Part shown: piece after piece, positions 14,827 to 24,074 of the stretch
Layout: the number at the start of each line of letters is the position of its first letter
Position numbering within the stretch: position 1 is the stretch's first letter
From: Paenibacillus wynnii
Lineage (GTDB): Bacteria > Bacillota > Bacilli > Paenibacillales > Paenibacillaceae
Length of the DNA stretch: 64,000 nt
Direction of reading: 5' to 3'
Assembly: GCF_000757885.1 (NCBI RefSeq)
Contig: NZ_JQCR01000001.1
Span: 186,001 to 250,000 of the forward strand
The notes under the pieces: generated by a model
Told to the model about the DNA's origin: nothing
The model's database searches: none
Seen by the model: the letters and a program-made list of their open reading frames with translations, nothing else
Translations under genes and position numbers: made by a program

Positions 14827-14959
14827 GTTTTACAGCGGCCAAATCTATAAGCCATTATAGAGGATATTTTGTGTAATATCAAAAAAGCGGCAAGTCCCCG
14901 ATAACCTGGAGACTTGCCGTTTTTCAATGTTCTGGATTTGTATTTTATTAGTAGTGAGA

Positions 14960-15823
14960 TTAAAATGCTGGAATAATAGCACCTTCATATTTCTCTTCAA
15001 TAAATTTCTTAGCTTCCGGTGAAGTCAGGGCAGCAACCAATTTTTTAATGGCATCCGTATCTTTATTATCAGGACGTGTCACCAGAATGTTCGCGTAAGG
15101 AGAATCTACGCCTTCGATGAACAGGGCATCCTTAGTAGGAACCAGTTTGGCCTCAAGAGCATAGTTAGTATTGATCAGGGCCAAATCCACTTCATTTAAT
15201 TGGCGTGGAAGCATTGCTGCATCCAATTCAATGATTTTAAGGTTTTTCTTGTTTTCAGTAATATCTGCTGTTGTAGAAGTGATGTTCTTATCATCTTTCA
15301 AGGTAATCAGACCGTTTTTAGCCAAAAGAATCAATGCGCGTCCGCCGTTTGTTGCATCGTTAGGAATCGCAACTTTCGCACCGTCAGCCAGCTCTTCGAT
15401 GGTTTTGATTTTCTTGGAATAAGCACCAAACGGCTCAACGTGTACACTGCCAACAGATACCAGATCCGTGCTGTTGTTCTTGTTCTGTTCATCTAGGTAA
15501 GGCTGGTGTTGAAAGAAGTTAGCATCCAGCTGCTTCTCAGCTAGCTGTACGTTAGGTTGTACATAATCTGTGAATTCTTTAATTTCAAGCTTGATGCCTT
15601 GAGCTTCAAGCAAAGGTGCAATAGCCTTCAAGATTTCAGCATGCGGTACTGGAGAAGCTCCAATTACCAAAGTAACGGGTTCAGCAGCAGGTTCAGTTGT
15701 AGCATCAGCCGCAGGTGCATTGGTTGCAGCCGAGTTGCCTGCATTGTTAGCATTATTATTTCCGCAAGCTGCCAATACCACGATCAGTGTCAGGCTAAAA
15801 AAAGTCAGCAATAGTTTTTTCAT
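14960..15823 (-). CDS. metQ: Methionine-binding lipoprotein of ABC importer
   Basis: The 287-residue protein has a lipoprotein signal ending at C20 (VVLAACG), an Asn/Ala-rich linker, and the NLPA/MetQ fold start LVIGASPVPHAEILKAIAPL. Further family motifs are FFQHQPYLDEQN, VPNDATNGGRAL-like AIPNDATNGGRALILL and the ending KLVAALTSPEAKKFIEEKY. It captures methionine outside the membrane for the MetI/MetN pair. It is the last gene of an operon with metN first, led by a SAM riboswitch. A terminator-like GGCAAGTC...GACTTGCC hairpin lies at 14889-14920. Confidence 0.92.
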   Translation of the reverse strand: MKKLLLTFFSLTLIVVLAACGNNNANNAGNSAATNAPAADATTEPAAEPVTLVIGASPVPHAEILKAIAPLLEAQGIKLEIKEFTDYVQPNVQLAEKQLDANFFQHQPYLDEQNKNNSTDLVSVGSVHVEPFGAYSKKIKTIEELADGAKVAIPNDATNGGRALILLAKNGLITLKDDKNITSTTADITENKKNLKIIELDAAMLPRQLNEVDLALINTNYALEAKLVPTKDALFIEGVDSPYANILVTRPDNKDTDAIKKLVAALTSPEAKKFIEEKYEGAIIPAF

Positions 15824-15885
15824 TTGTAAATCCCCCTCAAACAGTATGGTTTTTTTGTGAATAAGGATATCTATGTGGATGTACC

Positions 15886-16557
15886 TTATTTCCTTGAAAA
15901 ATACTTAACTAATCGGTCCCCGGCCATTTGCAGAAGTTGCACCAGCAGAACCATAAGTGCTACGGAGATGATCATAACTTCCTTCTCGTAACGGTAGTAA
16001 CCATAACGAATCGCCAAGTCACCTAGACCGCCACCCCCGACCATACCGGACATTGCCGTATATGCCACCAAAGTTACCACAGTAATAGTAACCCCAGATA
16101 TTAGGCCTGGACGAGCTTCTGGCAAAAGAACCCGCGTAACGATTTGCGTTGTTGATGCGCCCATCCCCTGAGCAGCCTCTATGACCCCTCTGTCTACTTC
16201 CCTAAGTGCTGTCTCCACAAGGCGGGCAAAGAAGGGTGCAGCACCCACAACAAGTGGTGGGATTGTGCCCAATACGCCAATGGAAGTACCTACAATGGAA
16301 TAAGTAAAAGGGATTAATGCGACCATTAAGATAATAAAAGGAACGGAACGCAGGATGTTCACAAGGAACGATAAGACTGAATAAATGACCCCTACAACGG
16401 GCTTTGAGGATCGTCCCCATAAATATAGCACAATTCCGAGTGGTAAACCAAGAATAATTGTGAAGATTGCGGAACTCCCTAACATTTTCAAGGTATCAAA
16501 GGTGGCTTGGAGCATTTCATCCCAGTTTACAGTGGAAAAATTCAAGCTGGCCATCAA
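15886..16557 (-). CDS. metI: Methionine ABC importer permease
   Basis: The 223-residue protein has five predicted membrane segments and the BPD_transp_1 EAA loop (AAQGMGASTTQIVTRVLLPEARPGLISG). Length and order match MetI. It overlaps metN by four bases (16554-16557), so translation is coupled. It forms the channel with MetN driving import and MetQ delivering substrate. Confidence 0.93.
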   Translation of the reverse strand: MMASLNFSTVNWDEMLQATFDTLKMLGSSAIFTIILGLPLGIVLYLWGRSSKPVVGVIYSVLSFLVNILRSVPFIILMVALIPFTYSIVGTSIGVLGTIPPLVVGAAPFFARLVETALREVDRGVIEAAQGMGASTTQIVTRVLLPEARPGLISGVTITVVTLVAYTAMSGMVGGGGLGDLAIRYGYYRYEKEVMIISVALMVLLVQLLQMAGDRLVKYFSRK

Positions 16558-17570
16558 TCCATCACCTCCACATCAAGGCCTTGAGCCAGTAGTTTGCTAA
16601 TCGTCTCTTGGATGGCTTCAGAAGGACCCTCAAAACGAACGATCAATTGACCGTAAGGTACATCTTTTATGGTAGAGATCGTGCCCTGCAATATTGCGAA
16701 AATAACACCGGTCTCCTTCACTACGTGGGAGAGAGTGGATTCATACGTTTTTTGACCCAAGAAGGTGATCTTCACTGCTTTTGAGGACTCTGGGTGGGGT
16801 GCATTAATAGCTGCCCGTAGCGGTCCGTCGTTTTGTGTCTCACTGCGAATGAAATCTCTTGTAATATCATGTTTCGGCTTCAGGAACACCTCGGTCACAT
16901 CCCCCTGCTCTACAATCCCTCCGCCATGTATAACAGCGACACGGTCGCAAATGCTCTGGATGACATGCATTTCGTGAGTAATGAGAACAATGGTTAGATT
17001 GAACCGTTGATTAATGTCCAGCAAAAGTCTAAGGATGGAATCGGTAGTCTGCGGATCGAGCGCCGAAGTCGCTTCATCACACAGCAGCACATCAGGATCG
17101 CTGGCTAATGCCCGGGCAACCCCTACCCGCTGCTTCTGTCCCCCTGATAGCTGAGCGGGATACTTATTCCAGTGATCTTCAAGGCCTACAAGCTTAAGCA
17201 GTTCTCTAACCTTGCTTTGAATGGACTCTTTCGATGCCCCCGTAAGACGGAGGGGGAATGCGATATTCTCAAAGACCGTTGCTGAAGATAACAGATTGAA
17301 ATGCTGAAAAATCATCCCGATCTTACGCCGCTTCTGCTGCAGCTGTCCTTGGGTAAGCTTCGTGAGGTCAATACCATCCACCCAGACCTCGCCTTTTGTA
17401 GGACGTTCCAACAAATTTATGCAGCGAATCAATGTGCTTTTGCCGGCGCCGGAGTGGCCGATGACTCCAAATATCTCGCCTTTTTTAATAGATAAGTTCA
17501 GTTGTGAGAGAGCAGTAGCTGCCTTTTTGCCTTTTCCGTATACCTTAGTTAAACCTTTAAGCTCTATCAT
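16554..17570 (-). CDS. metN: Methionine ABC importer ATPase
   Basis: The 338-residue protein carries Walker A GHSGAGKST, signature LSGGQKQR, Walker B LLCDEATSALDP and the H-loop VLITHEMHV. The C-terminal 90 residues form the NIL/ACT-type domain (FLGQKTYESTLSHVVKETGV) that in MetN senses methionine and inhibits transport. The leader holds a SAM-I riboswitch, so expression falls when SAM is plentiful. Confidence 0.95.
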   Translation of the reverse strand: MIELKGLTKVYGKGKKAATALSQLNLSIKKGEIFGVIGHSGAGKSTLIRCINLLERPTKGEVWVDGIDLTKLTQGQLQQKRRKIGMIFQHFNLLSSATVFENIAFPLRLTGASKESIQSKVRELLKLVGLEDHWNKYPAQLSGGQKQRVGVARALASDPDVLLCDEATSALDPQTTDSILRLLLDINQRFNLTIVLITHEMHVIQSICDRVAVIHGGGIVEQGDVTEVFLKPKHDITRDFIRSETQNDGPLRAAINAPHPESSKAVKITFLGQKTYESTLSHVVKETGVIFAILQGTISTIKDVPYGQLIVRFEGPSEAIQETISKLLAQGLDVEVMD

Positions 17571-17607
17571 TTTTGCCGTCCCTCCTTATAGAAGTGATTA
17601 TTTACAT

Positions 17608-17815
17608 ACAAAAAGACCCCTTACTGATCCTTTGCAGATCATAAGAGGCCCTGTGCGCGTATTTACAATGCCGTCTCATCTGCCAAAGGCCGCTGCATAC
17701 ATGCGGCATTGTAGGAATTAGCACCATGACATTCACATTCAGTGTCCAAAAGAACACTTAGTATAAATCGGTTGCCGGGCTTCATCGGGCCTATCCCTCC
17801 GCCGCTCTCGATAAG
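17608..17815 (-). ncRNA. SAM-I (S-box) riboswitch and terminator before metNIQ
   Basis: On the minus strand the leader begins CTTATCGAGAGCGGCGGAGG, continues with CCCGATGAAGCCCGGCAACC and GGTGCTAATTCCTAC, and closes P1 with GATGAG (17675-17680). These are the conserved S-box blocks. Downstream a hairpin (GCCTCTTATGATC...GGATCAGTAAGGGG) with TCTTTTT at 17608-17650 is the expected intrinsic terminator. High SAM should end transcription before metN. Confidence 0.95.
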
Positions 17816-17920
17816 ATGTAAGTATTAAGTTAGTGGTCATAAACTGTATTGCATGTAAGTATAGAATATTTTCAAGTTTTTTGTCAAAGCAAATCTTTGG
17901 AAATATTTCATTTCTTGATT

Positions 17921-18640
17921 TCAGTGACGACTGACATCCTTGCGCCACTGCTCAAGACTGTATCTATAGGCCACAGTGAGTGATTTACATACCATGTTCA
18001 GCCCTAGCCTCAAATCCTCCAGATGTGCATCCACATCTTCAAGCTTCACCTTCTCATTCAGCCCTTTATGCCGCTGCCACAGATCATCCTCCATTTCGGA
18101 ATTCATATAATGAATCTCCGAATTTCGGCGTTTGCGCAAGTTCTGCAACGGCTCACGGTATGCATCCTTCACTTTGTTCAATTGCTCGACTAAAGCCTTA
18201 TGATCCTTAATGATATTAAATTGGCGAAGCACAGTGAAATAGGAAAAATGAGCTTTTACCTTGGAGGTATTCAGGTCATAAAGGGCATTCAATACAGTGC
18301 CCAGCTTGTCCAGCAAAGAGAACACACGGATAAAGCCATTTTTGTAAAAATACACATATCGGGCGTATTCCTCCTGCTCCAGCACAGGCATATCATCTAG
18401 AGTCCCAGTGATCACAGACCTCCTATAGTAAGAAGCTGCGAACCAGCTTTGCTCAAGTTCATCCAGTGACGAGATCAGCCCCCGTGTCCAAATCTCCAAC
18501 TGGCGGTAGACATGATCCCGATCCTGAGTGCTCTTCATTTCCTTACGCAGCAGTGCTGCCATCTGTTCCATACTATTCATAGCCTCAGCCAATAATCCGC
18601 TATTCACGCGGGGAGGCTCACCGAGTAAAATCCGCAGCAT
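17921..18640 (-). CDS. HEPN-domain protein of the Cthe_2314 type (239 aa)
   Basis: The ATG at 18638-18640 follows GAGGAGG and avoids overlap with the upstream gene. The protein is entirely helical and contains RKRRNSEIHYMN, which holds the R-N-x3-H motif of HEPN domains of the Cthe_2314 family. HEPN proteins are often RNases or toxin parts, but this family is also found outside obvious toxin-antitoxin pairs, and no partner nucleotidyltransferase gene is next to it. It follows the UbiD-type gene by a few bases and is likely in its transcript. Confidence 0.7.
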   Translation of the reverse strand: MLRILLGEPPRVNSGLLAEAMNSMEQMAALLRKEMKSTQDRDHVYRQLEIWTRGLISSLDELEQSWFAASYYRRSVITGTLDDMPVLEQEEYARYVYFYKNGFIRVFSLLDKLGTVLNALYDLNTSKVKAHFSYFTVLRQFNIIKDHKALVEQLNKVKDAYREPLQNLRKRRNSEIHYMNSEMEDDLWQRHKGLNEKVKLEDVDAHLEDLRLGLNMVCKSLTVAYRYSLEQWRKDVSRH

Positions 18641-18663
18641 ACATTTCCTCCTCAAACCACTTC

Positions 18664-20388
18664 TTAAGCCGTAGGGAAATAATTCTTCCAATTTTGATTG
18701 ACCCGCTCAACGATATCCTCATTCGGGAGTATCTCCTCAGAATTCCTCTGCTTCATACGCGCATCAATCACAATGGGCAGCTTATAGCCAACATGATGAT
18801 TGACCACTTCTGACTCCGCGTAAATATCTGTTGCAGGATTGAAATGGGTAAATACCGACCCAAGAAATGACGCCTGTGTTTTCACGGTTTCGGCAGCATT
18901 ATCCACAAGAATGACCAGCGGCCACGAAGTTCCCCTGTCACGAAGAGCGGCTACCAGACGCTGGGGTAATGTTGGATCTTCCTCATAGGATGCCCCTGAA
19001 GCAGCAAGACAACCGCCGCAATAAGGCTGTACATCATGTATGCCTGGAATTACTCCCTCATCATAAGCACGCGGTAGGTCACGAATAGGGCTACCCACTC
19101 CGATCATGATCCCCTTACTGCCTGGATTCAGTTTCGTGCCTTTATCATTTACTTCATCATAAGATGTTTGGTTGAAAATCAATAAGTCTCCCGCGGGGTT
19201 GAAACGTTCCAGCACAGTCTCCAATAGCTTTGGAAAATCCGACAGCTCTACGGGTTCATTTGTAAGCAGCAAAAATCGTGTGCGGGATAGCTGACCTTCT
19301 CCCAAAATTCGGAATGCCGCGGCAAGGGTTTCCTGCGAGTAACTCACATGAACTACAGCCGAGGCCAGTGTTTGCGAGCCGGTCTCCGAATATGTCCATA
19401 ATGAACGAACAGAAGGCATCACTAGGGGATAAGCTGGAGACAAAAGCCGTTGCAAAAAGTTACCCAGATAATGGTCCTCCTGACGAGGTTTGCTTAGAAG
19501 CGATACCGGATAGATAGCATCCTTACGATGCCACATCCGTTGGATATGCATCACAGAATAATCTTCCTCATTTGGCGGAACCAGACCTCGGATAGCAAAT
19601 TCGGCCTCTGCCGGAATACGGTGCCCTCCCATTGGATCTTTGACTAACGGGAGCCGTCCACCTAACATCATAGAAGCGAAAAGCAGTTCTGGGACCCGTT
19701 CCGGTACAGGAGCGATAGCTGTAGCCATCAACGCTGGAGGACCACCAATAAAGAGCGATACCGGAAGTGCTTCTCCACTCAGCTTGGCTTCATGATGGTG
19801 GAAACCACCGCCCGTTCTTCGAGTATTCCAGAATAGATTGGCGGTATTATCATCCTGTATTTGGACACGATACATACCCAAACTATGTTCCTTAGATCTA
19901 TTTATACTTTCCGTATATACAATCGGAAGTTCCACAAAGGGTCCAGCGTCAACCTGCCAGGTGGTAATACGGGGAAGCTCCTTCAAAGAGTCCCTATTAC
20001 GGCAAATACCCAGTACTGGTGCTTCTCCTTGCGATACATTTTTGGTGCCGACCTTTAGCAAATCGATAAGCATGCTTTTCTCTTTCCATAAACCGCTTAA
20101 AGTGGGGGGATGTAAATTTTCACAAGCATTCATTAGAGATTTCATCAATTGTTCTGGACGCGGTCCGAATGCCTTTTCAACCCTTCTAACCGTCCCAAAT
20201 AAATTCGTGGCTACGGGAAACGGTGTTCCCTTTACTTGGGTAAACAGCAAGGCTGGCCCTTCATTCTGGACGACTCTGCGGTGAATCTCTGCAAGCTCCA
20301 AATGAGGGTCCACGGGAGTGTCAATGACGGCAAGATCCTTATCCTTCCGTAATTGTTCTATCCATTGACGTAAATTACCGTATCCCAA
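18664..20388 (-). CDS. UbiD-family decarboxylase, candidate MqnL of menaquinone synthesis
   Basis: A TTG start at 20386-20388 has GGAGG seven bases upstream. The 574-residue protein shows UbiD features: GNLRQWIEQLRKDKDLAVID, the prFMN/metal-binding N...R..GG..H stretch (FWNTRRTGGGFHHHEAKLSG) and EAEFAIRGLVPPNEED with the catalytic-region glutamates. UbiD enzymes decarboxylate aromatic acids with prenylated FMN made by UbiX. With mqnE only 6 kb away, the naphthoate decarboxylation step of the futalosine pathway (MqnL) is the natural guess; other aromatic acid decarboxylases remain possible. Confidence 0.8.
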   Translation of the reverse strand: MGYGNLRQWIEQLRKDKDLAVIDTPVDPHLELAEIHRRVVQNEGPALLFTQVKGTPFPVATNLFGTVRRVEKAFGPRPEQLMKSLMNACENLHPPTLSGLWKEKSMLIDLLKVGTKNVSQGEAPVLGICRNRDSLKELPRITTWQVDAGPFVELPIVYTESINRSKEHSLGMYRVQIQDDNTANLFWNTRRTGGGFHHHEAKLSGEALPVSLFIGGPPALMATAIAPVPERVPELLFASMMLGGRLPLVKDPMGGHRIPAEAEFAIRGLVPPNEEDYSVMHIQRMWHRKDAIYPVSLLSKPRQEDHYLGNFLQRLLSPAYPLVMPSVRSLWTYSETGSQTLASAVVHVSYSQETLAAAFRILGEGQLSRTRFLLLTNEPVELSDFPKLLETVLERFNPAGDLLIFNQTSYDEVNDKGTKLNPGSKGIMIGVGSPIRDLPRAYDEGVIPGIHDVQPYCGGCLAASGASYEEDPTLPQRLVAALRDRGTSWPLVILVDNAAETVKTQASFLGSVFTHFNPATDIYAESEVVNHHVGYKLPIVIDARMKQRNSEEILPNEDIVERVNQNWKNYFPTA

Positions 20389-20425
20389 TATAGTACCTCC
20401 CTAGAACCGGCTCTATCCTACTGAA

Positions 20426-21367
20426 TTAATCTCTCCGTTTACTCAGCTGCCATACGCGTACACTCATGTAACTTAGCACACCGAACAACCCGGCAATCAG
20501 TAATATATGGGCTAATGCCGCAAATATGTAGAGCCGATCGTTATCTAACGTAAACACAACAGCTGCACCGCTAACAACCTGTAACAGACATAATAATACA
20601 GCGGATACCCCCAGATTCTGCAGTTCTCTATTCCCTTTATGTTTCCAGAAGGCCAGATGACCAAGAATAGCTGTAAGAATAAATAGAAGCGCTGCGGCAA
20701 TCCGATGTACAAATACGATGCCTACGCCACCCGATAACTCGGGAATCCATTCACCGTTACATAGAGGCCATCCCGAGCAGCCCCCACGGGAATCAGTATG
20801 ACTCACATAGGCCCCAATGTAGACAACTATGTAAGAATATAACGCAGTAATCCACGTTAAGTTGCGGAAGCCCCTGCTAACGGGCTTACCTTCATCTACT
20901 GTAGCATCGGTTTTTTCAGCTTCATAACGTCTTTTGGAACCGAGGGCAAGCATTAGTGAGGAAGCAAAAGCAATTAAAGAAAAACCCATGTGCAGCGCCA
21001 TTACGGCCGCAGATTGCGATTTCACAACCGCAAGCGCTCCCATACCTCCTTGGACGACTACAAATAACAGTGTCATGAACGCATAGGTCAATAGATCACG
21101 CCGATTTCTGGCATATCGCCAGAAGGCAATCATGGAAGCAAGAGATAACATGCCTGCCAATCCACTGAATAAACGGTGTGTATATTCGATCAAGGACCCC
21201 AAAGTATAAGCCGGAACAAGCTTCCCGTTACAAAGCGGCCATTCATTTCCGCATTCCAATCCTGAACCTGTCTTTGTCACGACTACTCCCCCAACTAATG
21301 CCAGGAACATGACAAGACAAGTTGTATAACTAAGCCATTTCAATTGATTTGTTGACAATGATATCAC
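20426..21367 (-). CDS. ctaA: Heme A synthase (CtaA/COX15)
   Basis: The 313-residue membrane protein has eight predicted spans, the paired cysteine loops CGNEWPLC and CSGWPLC, and the four heme-ligand histidine regions EYTHRLFSG, ALHMGFSL, FVHRIAAAL and ALAHILLI. It oxidises heme O to heme A for cytochrome aa3 oxidase. Its partner CtaB lies at 32,520, not adjacent as in Bacillus. The listed start is a GTG with a weak ribosome binding site; a TTG three codons later (21356-21358) has GGGTGA at better distance. Confidence 0.93.
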   Translation of the reverse strand: MISLSTNQLKWLSYTTCLVMFLALVGGVVVTKTGSGLECGNEWPLCNGKLVPAYTLGSLIEYTHRLFSGLAGMLSLASMIAFWRYARNRRDLLTYAFMTLLFVVVQGGMGALAVVKSQSAAVMALHMGFSLIAFASSLMLALGSKRRYEAEKTDATVDEGKPVSRGFRNLTWITALYSYIVVYIGAYVSHTDSRGGCSGWPLCNGEWIPELSGGVGIVFVHRIAAALLFILTAILGHLAFWKHKGNRELQNLGVSAVLLCLLQVVSGAAVVFTLDNDRLYIFAALAHILLIAGLFGVLSYMSVRVWQLSKRRD

Positions 21368-21418
21368 CCGCAGTATCTAAGAAATGAAGGACATGGTAAA
21401 GATACTTTCTTATATTTT

Positions 21419-21460
21419 GAAAAAAACACCGCTTCAGCTCAAAGGGGCAAAAGCGGTGTT
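21419..21460 (-). terminator. Terminator after the thioredoxin gene
   Basis: AACACCGCTT and AAGCGGTGTT form a ten-base stem followed by a T run in the leftward direction. Confidence 0.85.
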
Positions 21461-21467
21461 ATAACAT

Positions 21468-21812
21468 TTACTTGTGAATACTTTGATAAACCTCAAGGGC
21501 TCTATCCAGGAAATTCTCAATTTCCTCACGGGACTTCCGAAGTTTACTTACAAAACGGACTAATTCTCTTCCATCACTGTAAGCGACAAAGCTAGGTATA
21601 CCCAGTATATTCTGTTCCTGACTAACATCACCCACCGCATCCACATCCACTTCAACCAGCGTAAGGCGGCCGTTGTAGTTCTGCTCAAGTTCCGGCACAA
21701 ATGGATCTATAAATTTACAATCGGAGCACCAGTCAGCTTTGAAAACAGCCACCGTTAATCTAGGCGATTGAATAGATACTTGAAATTCACCGGGAGAATT
21801 TATTTTGTCCAT
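21468..21812 (-). CDS. Thioredoxin-like protein with CSDC site
   Basis: The 114-residue protein has the thioredoxin fold pattern: VAVFKADWCSDCKFIDPF with C29 and C32, the DVD strand, and the cis-proline IPSFVAYSDG. The active site CSDC differs from the classic CGPC, so its redox partner is probably not the general thioredoxin set. It follows a monocistronic layout with its own terminator. The closest known relatives are Bacillus YdbP-type proteins, by recall only. Confidence 0.85.
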   Translation of the reverse strand: MDKINSPGEFQVSIQSPRLTVAVFKADWCSDCKFIDPFVPELEQNYNGRLTLVEVDVDAVGDVSQEQNILGIPSFVAYSDGRELVRFVSKLRKSREEIENFLDRALEVYQSIHK

Positions 21813-21914
21813 GGCTACCCGTCCTTTCTAAAGACACTCTAGTCTTCCCTTAAGTGAAGCAAAATGTGATCAGGAAGTCAAACAAAAACGTAAAAATATG
21901 AGACATAAGTCATA

Positions 21915-23558
21915 TTATTCATTCATACGGGCACGTTCAGGCTGCAGTTTCATTAATGGCTTTAACAGCTTTTGCAGGGCTTTCGGATAGCTGGCAACCT
22001 CTTCCCTGCTAATTACACCCAATACGATAAGGAGTACAAGATAAATGATGACGACCGTAGCTCCCACAACAAGGCAAGTAAATAGAAACGCAAGACGGGC
22101 AGGCATTACTTGAGTCAACATAATTCCTGCCTCATTCAGCACATAGCCAATGCCCCCGGAGGCAATCACCGCCATTGCGAAACCACCCCAGCGTTTGCCC
22201 ATAATTCTAAAGTCAACTACAGACTTTAACATTCGTATGTTAAGCATCGTAATGACTATAAAGCAAAGTGCAGTTGCTCCAATAATTCCATAGATACCGA
22301 ACACCTTGCTTAGGAAAAAGCTTGCCACAAGCTTCACGATAATCCCGGCCAGTACATAATACATGGAGATACGCGACTTCCCCATCCCCAAAAGAATGGA
22401 GTTGGTGGTCATCATTGTAATCTGAAAAATCGTTCCCAGGGTAAGCATGGCTACAATTCCGCTTCCATCCAAGCTTTTGAATAGCAAACCGTTAACTGAA
22501 TAGGCGGCAACTACAAGCGAAAGGACAATGGGCGTTCCTGTTAAAATAGAGATGCGTAGCGCTAGTGTTACTTGGCGCTTAAGATGATCATGATCACGAC
22601 GAGCGAAGGCTGCCGAAATAATAGGGATAAGAGATGCACTTAGAGCTATAGCAAGTATAGGTGGAATACCCGCCACACTTTGAGCCCGGCTCGTCAAATA
22701 TCCTAACGTTGTTGTAGCCGCATCCCGACCCACTTGATCGATAAGAAGCGGAATAGCAATAGAGTTATCAATTAAATTTACAGCGGGAACCGTCAGAGAT
22801 GAAAGTACTATTGGAATAGATAACTTAAAAATGTCCTTATAAATCCCCAGCATGGGCAGCTTTGGCACCGGAGCATAATTCAGTGCCGCTATTTTATCAT
22901 CACGTCGCAACTTCAAGGAGTAATACAGCATAATAGCAAAAGCAGCTATACTGCCAAGAACACTACCGAATGAAGCTCCAGCCGCCATTGTAGTATTGTT
23001 AGAGCCATTCTTCATCAATAAATAAGCAAGAAGTATTGCCGTAACCACTCGTGCGACTTGCTCTGTGATCTGTGAAACTCCGTTTGCCATCATATAATTT
23101 CTACCCTGGAAATACCCTCGCATAATTGCGGTAGCAGGGAATAAAAGAAGAGCTGGGGCTATTGCGCGAATCGCCAGGGCAGCTTCAGGGAGCTTCATAA
23201 CATTGGTTGCAAAGTAAGGTGCTCCTATGTACAGCAGTATAGTAATAACTATACCTGCAGCTCCGGCGAACAGAAGAGCAGCCCTGTATACTTGCTGTGC
23301 TTCTTCCTCTCGATGGAGGGCATAACGCTCTGAAACCATTTTACTGAGTGTACTCGGTATACCAGCAGTCGCTACTGCAAGCAACATCAGATAAATATTA
23401 TTGGCCGCACCGAAGGAAGCATTGCCTACACTATCGAATATATGCTCCAACGGTACACGCTGGGCGAGCCCTAGGACACGTGCTATTAAAGCGGCGGCAG
23501 CCAGAATAAGCGTACCTTTGACAAAAGATTCTTTCTTGGACAAACGGTTTCGCCTCAT
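21915..23558 (-). CDS. Polysaccharide/lipid II flippase of MOP superfamily (MurJ/YtgP/SpoVB-like)
   Basis: The 547-residue protein has about fourteen membrane segments. It starts RRNRLSKKESFVKGTLILAA and has the family signature around ARVLGLAQRVPLEHIFDSVG. In this superfamily YtgP/MurJ flips lipid II across the membrane, and SpoVB has a related role during spore cortex synthesis; I cannot tell the two apart here. No good ribosome binding site precedes the ATG, but it follows the DUF456 gene by 13 bases, so coupling is possible. Confidence 0.85.
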   Translation of the reverse strand: MRRNRLSKKESFVKGTLILAAAALIARVLGLAQRVPLEHIFDSVGNASFGAANNIYLMLLAVATAGIPSTLSKMVSERYALHREEEAQQVYRAALLFAGAAGIVITILLYIGAPYFATNVMKLPEAALAIRAIAPALLLFPATAIMRGYFQGRNYMMANGVSQITEQVARVVTAILLAYLLMKNGSNNTTMAAGASFGSVLGSIAAFAIMLYYSLKLRRDDKIAALNYAPVPKLPMLGIYKDIFKLSIPIVLSSLTVPAVNLIDNSIAIPLLIDQVGRDAATTTLGYLTSRAQSVAGIPPILAIALSASLIPIISAAFARRDHDHLKRQVTLALRISILTGTPIVLSLVVAAYSVNGLLFKSLDGSGIVAMLTLGTIFQITMMTTNSILLGMGKSRISMYYVLAGIIVKLVASFFLSKVFGIYGIIGATALCFIVITMLNIRMLKSVVDFRIMGKRWGGFAMAVIASGGIGYVLNEAGIMLTQVMPARLAFLFTCLVVGATVVIIYLVLLIVLGVISREEVASYPKALQKLLKPLMKLQPERARMNE

Positions 23559-23571
23559 TTTCTAAGATAAA

Positions 23572-24051
23572 TTACCGGCCAATCCAGATAAAGAAGAGGA
23601 TGACCATCGCGATTTGCAGAATAATTTTAACGAACGTACTACTGAGTAGACCAAGCAGTGAGCCTAAACTTACTTTAGCTGCCTTCCTCGGTGCGGAGCC
23701 TGCTAGTAACTCCCCGATAAACGCTCCCGCAAAAGGCCCGATAATAAGCCCGATTGGAAAGAAAAATGCACCGGTGATAATTCCAAGCGTTGAGCCAATG
23801 ACTGAGTAACGTGAGCCACCGAATTTTTTGACACCCCACGCCCCGACCACATAATCCGCTACAAAAAGAGCAACGACGATTAAGGTCTGAACAATCCAGA
23901 ACCCGGTACCAAAAGGCTCAAAGGAAAAGAACCAGCCGTAGACGAAAAAGGCCAGATAAATCGCCAGTGCCCCCGGCAAGATGGGATATACGGCACCGGC
24001 CATTCCGATAACAAATAAAGCGATAATGAGAATCCAACCCAGGATAGTCAA
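23572..24051 (-). CDS. DUF456 membrane protein (159 aa)
   Basis: A TTG start follows GGAGTG. The protein has four or five hydrophobic segments and the DUF456 pattern AGAVYPILPGALAIYLAF, VADYVVGAWGVKKFGGSRYS and the glycine-rich GLIIGPFAGAFIGELLAG. The function of this family is unknown. It lies between the HAD phosphatase and the flippase in one leftward run. Confidence 0.88.
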   Translation of the reverse strand: MTILGWILIIALFVIGMAGAVYPILPGALAIYLAFFVYGWFFSFEPFGTGFWIVQTLIVVALFVADYVVGAWGVKKFGGSRYSVIGSTLGIITGAFFFPIGLIIGPFAGAFIGELLAGSAPRKAAKVSLGSLLGLLSSTFVKIILQIAMVILFFIWIGR

Positions 24052-24074
24052 ATACGCTCACTCCTATTGTTTTT

